Source of the DNA: Atherinomorus stipes
Taxonomy: Eukaryota > Chordata > Actinopteri > Atheriniformes > Atherinidae
DNA length: 64,000 nucleotides
Assembly: GCA_023101725.1 (NCBI GenBank)
Contig: JALJCO010007928.1
Span: 186,001 to 250,000 of the forward strand
Direction: 5' to 3'
How positions within the stretch are numbered: the stretch's first letter is position 1; every line of letters begins with the position of its first letter. A program made the position numbers and the translations under genes. Below, in pieces: positions 57,638 to 64,000 of the stretch. The notes beneath the pieces were generated by a model. It saw only the letters and a program-made list of their open reading frames with translations, had not been told where the DNA came from and made no database searches.

Positions 57638-58348
57638 CCCCGGCTCTACACCGCATTTGTGAGCGCTGCATCCCATGCACGCCGCGCCATGCACAGCTAA
57701 GCATGCCCATTTTATTCAATGGTTTGACTAACATCCAGCACATCACAGCGTGAGAACGGTCAGTTGTCGCTCCGTCATGTGTCACTGTGCTAAATTTACA
57801 CCCCAGTTCTATTTCTGATGGCGCACGCACTGACACTGCGTAAATTTCAGCAGTTCAGATCTGACCAGACAGGAAGTCAGACACGGGATTCAGTATCAAA
57901 CATCCAATAACTTCCTAAATAGAAAAAAAACGCCACCGTGCAGATTTTCAATTTCTAAACACAGAGCTCTGAATTAAGTAAAATTTCAGCTATACAAGTA
58001 CTGAAACACAAACATGTGGACAAAAGCATTTGGAAAAAGCACTTTGGCGTGGTAGTTCCACAATACTGACAAATATTATTCCAAGAAACCCGAAGAAGAA
58101 CCAGGCAGGCGGAGTGTCATTTTGTTCACATGCAGCTCTCTTTATCCATGTTTGTTCTAACGTGGACTGATGAAATCACGCGTGACCTTGCAATTCCCAT
58201 GTGATTCTGTGATTTTGCACATCTACTGTAGCAACACAGAGTGCGCCGGCAGGTGTGCAGTTGCATATGGTCGTACCGTGAAGGTCGGCGCAAAGCTGCG
58301 GCCAAGACGGGATGCAGCAGCGTGCACGGACCCGATGTAAAGCCGGGG
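57638..58348. mobile_element. TIR element with CCCCGGCT ends
   Basis: CCCCGGCTCTACACCGC at the left and CCCCGGCTTTACATCGG at the right (read inward) extend as imperfect inverted repeats for about 36 bases to GCTGCATCC on both sides. It is 711 bases long and non-coding. No convincing duplication was found (flanks TAA and ATA). Confidence 0.75.
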
Positions 58349-58630
58349 ATATGCTACTGTACCTCTGTTTCTCTGCCTCTTTCCTTACTTTTCCATCCTG
58401 GACGCTGAACTGTTAGAATTCATCTCCATTATTTAGCTACAATATATGATGAAAATATCAGTGGTGTCACCAGCTAGTTTTCTCAGGGCTTTAGGATGTT
58501 TTGAGTCTAGCTCCGGGTGTGCTTTTACTGTTTAACCACCTTTTCCTGAAAAAAATCTGATGAAAATCCAAATGACCCAGCTTTCCACCAGCACTTAAAT
58601 GCACCATGACTAAGTTTGTCAGGTCCGTGT
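58349..58630. other. Spacer, nothing recognised
   Basis: Short interval between two inverted-repeat elements. It ends with the left duplication GTCCGTGT of the next element. Confidence 0.4.
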
Positions 58631-59143
58631 CAAGGTTATAATAGTTTTGGATTTTTCATTAATTTCAGTTTTTAGTTAGTTTTGACTTTTTGTTTTTCAA
58701 TTCAGTTAGTTTTTTAGTTTTTTCTGTTAGTTTTTATTGTTTTTATTTTTTGGAAATGCTTAGTTTTAGTTTGTTTTTATTAGTTTTAGTCTTTTTTTAG
58801 ATTTGGGGGATTTTTTTGTAAATTATAAAGTATTTGGCACGACATTCAAAATCATCAGAAAGTCACTCGAAATAAAAGAAAAGTAAATAGATTAAATAGA
58901 AATAGATTTCATATCAACCCCAAAAGCTTATGTATTAAATAAATTTACAAAAACTTAAACTAAGCATGTTTTTGCAATAATTTTAGTTAATTATAGTACA
59001 TTTTTTAAAGACACAATACAGTTTCAGTTAGTTATCATTTTTTGACAAACTGTAATTTTTTTATTTATTTTAGTAAACGAAAATATTTTTTTAAATTTTA
59101 GTTTTCGTTTTTTCGTTAGTTTTAGCTAACTATAATAACCTTG
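58631..59143. mobile_element. hAT-like MITE, T/A-rich, complete
   Basis: The ends CAAGGTTATAATAGTT and CAAGGTTATTATAGTT are inverted. The flanks GTCCGTGT (58623-58630) and CTCCGTGT (59144-59151) form an 8-base duplication with one change. The interior is an irregular TTAGTTTT-rich sequence. A partial copy lies at 2626-2815. Confidence 0.85.
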
Positions 59144-59482
59144 CTCCGTGTGTACATGCGCAAAGGAGAGCATGCAGCATCTCTATCAGCAGAGGAGAGC
59201 ATAGATGGAAAGAAAATATGAGAGAAAGCAGCAGTTACGACTCCTCAGCTTATTCAGCAGAAGACGTCACAGTGTTGACTCTTTCTTTCTCTCTCATTAA
59301 AAACAATGTGAAATAGTCAACATGAAGTCTCCCAACATGAAAAATAAGGCTGAAGTTATCAACCCATCCCCATCTTCTGTTTCCATTTTGGCTTAAAGGG
59401 CAATTCCACCCAAATTATTTTCTACTGACAACATTTAACGAGGTCCTGTGTAAAAACTACAACACGTAGACTTTTCACATGT
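59144..59482. other. Spacer with a one-ended TTAA-like terminus
   Basis: TTAAAGGGCAATTCCACCCA at 59394-59413 looks like the left end of a TTAA MITE, but no matching right end was found. Confidence 0.35.
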
Positions 59483-59712
59483 TCTTTAGGGACTGTAGAT
59501 TAATTAAAGCACAGATTCTGATTTGTGAAACCTGTATTCTATTTGTGAAAATGAAAAAATACCCACACTTTATGGCTTATTTATCATATAGACCACCTTA
59601 GACCAGGTCCCAATCAAAAATCTCAATACTTATAATCTGCAAACCTGGTCTCAAATTTTCCTTAGAGGGTGAAGATTAATTAAAGCACTGTTTCTGATTT
59701 GTGAAACCTATA
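59483..59712. repeat. Direct repeat, period about 177 bases
   Basis: GATTAATTAAAGCACAGATTCTGATTTGTGAAACCTGTA (start) recurs as GATTAATTAAAGCACTGTTT and onward 177 bases later. This suggests a local duplication or two similar repeat ends. Confidence 0.75.
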
Positions 59713-61542
59713 AATAAATAAATGAGGAGAAAAGGCGAACAAATGATGAAAACAGAACAAATGAGGAGAAATGAAGAGCAAGTGATAAGAGAACAAATAG
59801 GAGAGAAGAGAACAAATTAGGAAGAAAAAGAAGAGCAAATCATGAGATAATAAGAGCAGGTGAGAAGAGAGCGTGATGAGGAGGAGGTCCAGTGATGAGT
59901 CAGAGAGAAGACAAAAGGTGAATTCTGTATGAACTGTCTTGTGTGAGTGTTAGTGTGTATTAGTTGTAATAGTACTACGGATTTAAAGAAAAGATGCAAA
60001 AATTAAGAATATTTTTCTGTTTTCTCGCTTGGTTTTGGTGCCCTTGGCATTCACCCATGCCCATGCCAAGGAAACAAAAAATTGGAAGTCCAACAACCAA
60101 AAGTTGAAAAATAACACAACTGGGGGGCCAATCTACAAACAACAGAGGAGGGACATGAAAAAATAAACTGTCACAAAAGAAAAAGCAACAATTGAATTTT
60201 TCAGAGTGAACACAAATGGCCACAACACTGTGTGACAACGCTTGAGACTGGTGTCCTGGCATACAACACAGTCCTACTGGAAGTCTAATCCTCAGCTTGC
60301 TTATATTGGTCTGAAGCAACAATAGGGTCTTTTTTGTTTGGGGGAATTTACTGCTTTTTAACTTATTTTCTGTACAAACCTTCTACACAAACATTTTTCT
60401 TTTTTTTTTTTCTGTGTTAAGCTACTCAAAACATTCAAGCATTAAAAAAATTTCAAATTTAAATCTACTTATTGCTGTAAGCCGGACTCCACCGGCTGCA
60501 CTGTTTTCAAAATTGCTGTTGTGGAGGTCAAATTGGTCCCAAGTTTCAGTTCAAGCTTTTGTCTCCAAATATATGACACAGTTGGAGTGCTGGTACTGAA
60601 GAGCAGAGGCAGTCTCTGAGGGGATTTTGTTTTCCCCATTCAGTTCAGTGGTCCTACTGCAATCAAAAGAACAATTTTGTGCCATTTTTCAGAAAATAAA
60701 ATGTTAGGATGATTTACAAATACTTGTGTGGTCCTCTGAGAATGATGTGCCTCATTCAGCATTTATTAGGAGACGAGTATGTTTTGTAGACTTCCATTCG
60801 AACAGGTGCTGGGAGCAATGGGACTCCCAGTGCTGATGAAAGCCGCTTTCCTACTGAAATTAGCGGGTTCACTTGGGCTTTTCAAACGCGCAGAGATTTG
60901 CTCATAATTGGTATTTGGCTTCTTTTCCAGTGAAAACAAAAACAGTGGGGTCTGATCACCTGCTGGCAAGTTGCATGGCCTCTGTCCTGACCGCTGCATG
61001 TCTGGTGACGCCATCACGCTGGGTTAGCGTTGATGATATCAGCTGTGCGACAGAAGTCAGGTAAATGAACAATGGAGAGCGAGCCAGGCTGTAGTCAACG
61101 TGCTTTCTTGTTGCACCTTTGTCCGTTCTCAGAATGGAGGAAAACCAGTGGATGACTATCTAGCGCAGATCAATTGCAGCTGTGAAATTGTGGCCAAAGC
61201 AGAGTTGTTTTAGTACTTTACATGAGACGCGACTGGTGCGATGTCACAACGTAGGCACGCACAGCCCAACGGCATCACATAAATTCGGGGGTCAGCCCGG
61301 GTCTGGTGTTCCCACTGCATGCCGATCAGAGCCAAGCCATTTGAAAGGTGATTTTAACGCTGAATTGCCTGTCGCAGGGTTAAACGGGTTATTGGCCAGT
61401 GGGAAAGGGCTATTAGTGTTCTGATGAAGTTTAGTTCTGAACCATGTAAACATGGTTCAGAATGATATGAAAAAGTATATAAACCCATGAAATTCAGCTC
61501 ATCGACTCAGATTTTTCTAATTTAGCAAATCAAGATTTTTAT
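59713..61542. other. Unassigned; contains a possible exon
   Basis: No mobile element was recognised. The stretch 60780-61440 is clearly GC-richer than its surroundings and contains the exon-like segment 60931-61060. Confidence 0.35.
60931..61060 (+). other. Possible internal exon
   Basis: TCTTTTCCAG ends at 60930 and CAG/GTAAAT lies at 61058-61066, giving a 130-base segment. One frame is open throughout, reading KTKTVGSDHLLASCMASVLT onward to SVDDISCATEV. No family is recognised, and the opposite strand is also open over much of it, so conserved non-coding sequence is an equal alternative. Confidence 0.3.
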
Positions 61543-62007
61543 ATAAAGGGACTTGAGGCAAGATTAAGAAACGAAAAACGCAACTACTGCGACTGGTGCT
61601 TCAGGTAACTGCAGCCACGAGCTAAGCCGTCACGGGAGCGTGCACAAACTGAAGCTATAATGTTGTTTACTAACCTTTTTCTTCGTACTTCTTTCAGTTG
61701 ATCTGGATTGTCAGTTGACAGCAGAAGAATGCATAACTATCGCTTACAGTGTTTGAATTTACGGCCATTGTCTTCTTCCTGTATCAAAACTGCGGATGTA
61801 GCATCATTTGACATCACGTCCGCATGGCAGCACGGGAAATTCGGACACCGAATTGCAGCACATTTTGCAGCACACAGCCTGTTCAAGGCAACGGAGAGAA
61901 ACGTGGGTGGAAACGTTATTTTTGGTATTTAGCGCTTCATCGCCCACTAGTATTAAAAAAAATGGACATGCATGTTTGTTTTCTGTTCCTGCCTCTAGTC
62001 CCTTTAA
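61543..62007. mobile_element. TTAA MITE, family B, copy 2
   Basis: The left end ATAAAGGGACTTGAGGCAAG has one change in the TTAA. The right end is GCCTCTAGTCCCTTTAA with TTAA at 62004-62007. It is inverted relative to 8302-8771. Its right TTAA is also the left border of the next element. Confidence 0.88.
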
Positions 62008-62512
62008 AGGTACAGTATGTAAGAATTACTGACATCTAGTGGTAAAGATGGGTTTTTGAAAGAAAAGATGTTTTCTGTCAAATGACTTCTTATTCCAAGC
62101 ACTGTTGTGAATATATGGTGGAATTCTCCCAGACAAAAATATGTTTTCATTTTTGAGTGGATCTGAGTAACTACTTTTAATGTCTTTTAAGGCATTACTG
62201 ATCCCAAACAGGCTTTAACTCCCATTAAACAAAGCTGTTACAGCACTTTAAAGTTCAGAGGGTTCTAATATCACACACATCGTTTTGTCCATTCAGGGAC
62301 ACTACAGTAAAAATGGTGGAAAAAAATATGGCAGCCTCCATATGTGCACCACCCAGCAAGTAGATATAAATGACTTATTCTAAGAAACTAAACATATAAC
62401 AGCTATTCTAGTTCAGCGATTACACATCAGTAGAAACACAGTTTTGAATTGTGTATCACATTTTTCTGCCATTGACCTTAAATTTTTTTTCTGTACTGTA
62501 CTGTACCTTTAA
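62004..62512. mobile_element. TTAA MITE, family C
   Basis: TTAA lies at 62004-62007 and 62509-62512. The inverted ends are TTAAAGGTACAGTATGTAA and TTAAAGGTACAGTACAGTA. It is 509 bases long, non-coding, and directly abuts the family B copy. Confidence 0.9.
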
Positions 62513-63835
62513 AAAAGACAAAAAATGTAGAAATCAATGTATTTCTTCATAGTATAGTCCTATACTTTTAAAAAAAATGGTCATCCTCATTTTGTTCTGG
62601 TATCTTTTTGCTCTTTTATTGACATTTCTTTCCATCGTCTTCACCTTTTTGCCAGTTTTTGCTTTTTCTGCTCCTCTGTCCCAATTTTGTACGTTTGCAG
62701 AAGCCATTAGTCTAAAGTACTGCCTCATGCATTAACCATTGGCTCATATTGGCTCCCATTACATCAACTGTCTCTCATAGAGGAGCGACTGAATGCTTAT
62801 TTAAAATCCCCCAAGAAGGCAAACCATCATGTGCTTTTTAACATTCTACTTTGTCACGATGTCAACCAAAGTTTGCAATTTACAACGTTAGTTATCATAT
62901 TAGCAGTGACTGGGGAACAGGATGAAACCTACATGTTTTCAAGAATTTAACGACTTGTACGGTGATTGCGATAGGCTGATGTGTTGCATGGCTGCCAGAT
63001 GGAGTACTGATGGAGGGATTGGGGCTGGGAATATAAATTTTAAAACATGATCACATGAAAAATGACCTTTCTTGCCATTCTGCACCTGTGGGCTTGCTCA
63101 TTAGCAAAGTGTTTTGAAGTTGCACTGCGTAAATAATTCAGAGCTTTCCTCCAACCATATCTACCTGCATTGTCAGCTCACTGTGTGCAGAGAGCAGCAA
63201 ATCAGAACTTTTTACCGTCTTATCTGCAGTCGGGGGTTTATCATATTGTGTTGTCTCTCAGAGAGATTCAACTTCTATTATATCTGGAGATTTCTTTCAC
63301 AGACTGATTTCAAATACACACACCCCAAACTTAACTTTTAACATTTAGGAATTTGAACCAACAACATTGTTCATGTATCAAGGTTATTGGCTCTAAAGGG
63401 TGGGATGAACAAAGAACATTAAACGATGATTCAAAGCAGAGCACCTTTTGTTACATTTTGTTTTGTCGGTATTCATGCCGCGATAACCAGCATCTAACAA
63501 TTAGAGCTCCATTGTGCTCCTGCTGATCACATTTGGAGCAGGTATCAATTAGCCCCATTAAGAGAGAGTTTTGGCACAGTTGTTGATGTCAGTGCAGATG
63601 AGCGACAGTGTTTCACTGAAATGGTGCAATATAAGACCTGATTTTAATCATTTGTTTTAACACTTGCTCTGTCAAACACTGTTTATTTGTGTTATCTCCC
63701 AGTCAGATGCTGTTTGTCACATTAAACAGAAACCTCCCCTGTGTTGATCTTTGTGTATTTGCTCCAAAAATACTCTGACAACTGAATTTATGAAAATGTC
63801 AGTCTACATTTTTTTGCGCCTCCACAGAAAAAATT
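62513..63835. other. Repeat-poor interval, candidate conserved non-coding DNA
   Basis: No mobile element was recognised. The sequence has balanced complexity with several ATTA/TAAT cores (62720-63600). No exon could be supported; the ORF at 63114-63341 has no features. Confidence 0.3.
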
Positions 63836-64000
63836 GGGGATGGGTACCCTTATATCCGACCCAACTTGTCCTACTTTTTCGGTTCTCCTCCGTAGGGGTA
63901 CTGATCTAACCGATCCGGACCGTAGAGGCGGAGCTTAACACATTGCAATCTGTTGATTGGTTGAAAAAATATGTCACTAAAGCAGAAATGACCCCTTTGT
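63836..64000. mobile_element. Start of a dispersed repeat running off the window
   Basis: TGGGTACCCTTATATCCGAC, then GGGGTACTGATCTAACCGAT, GCGGAGCTTAACACATTGCA and TTGATTGGTTGAAAAAATAT match in order a common fish DNA-repeat terminus. The rest lies beyond the window. Confidence 0.55.

Noticed and set aside
59394..59413. Another TTAA MITE starting TTAAAGGGCAATTCC
   Set aside because: No matching inverted end was found within the next kilobase.
1..64000. tRNA, rRNA, snRNA or microRNA genes
   Set aside because: No box A/B pairs, cloverleaf or rRNA-like sequence was recognised by eye. Many long hairpins exist but all belong to inverted-repeat elements.

Overview
The window looks like vertebrate, almost certainly teleost (probably percomorph), intergenic or intronic DNA. 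It is AT-rich and holds no long open reading frame with a recognisable host protein. I found no rRNA, tRNA, CRISPR array or bacterial-type operon. It is crowded with the transposable-element classes typical of ray-finned fish: Tc1-like DNA transposons, hAT-type and TTAA-target non-autonomous elements (MITEs), Rex3-like and CR1/L2/Rex1-like LINE remnants, and microsatellites. The fish assignment rests on recognising these repeat types by eye, not on a database search.

Layout. 0-3.8 kb: a nearly complete but broken Tc1-like transposon (432-2004), a hAT-like fragment cut by a TTAA element, and a LINE 3' end. 5-12.3 kb: two copies of one 0.7 kb element, each with its own target-site duplication, plus three TTAA elements. 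13-15.7 kb: a quiet interval without recognisable repeats. 15.7-18 kb: two complete hAT-type elements in tandem, the second carrying further nested repeats. 20-24.7 kb: Rex3-like and other LINE 3' ends, Tc1 remnants and a TTAA element. 27.5-36 kb: three hAT-type elements with 8-bp duplications, a Tc1 relic holding a small LINE insertion, two TTAA elements and a LINE scrap. 36.4-37.5 kb: an antisense reverse transcriptase relic. 38.7-46 kb: TTAA elements, LINE scraps, a short foldback hAT element and a foldback inside a foldback (44070-44718). 47.5-51.4 kb: three more inverted-repeat elements. 51.4-54 kb: quiet. 54-59.2 kb: a large foldback element, a LINE end, a GC-richer TIR element and a hAT-like element. 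61.5-62.5 kb: two TTAA elements joined on one shared TTAA. The last 165 bases look like the start of another dispersed repeat.

No set of host genes working together can be read here. The only hints of host exons are short open stretches with plausible splice signals (10538-10640, 56060-56208 and 60931-61060), all low confidence. The most interesting content is transposon architecture: many complete non-autonomous elements whose exact borders can be proved from target-site duplications, at least eight TTAA families sharing the terminus TTAAAG(G/A), nested and abutting insertions, and an internal module shared between hAT-type families with different ends. I did not find a credible new biological system beyond these.
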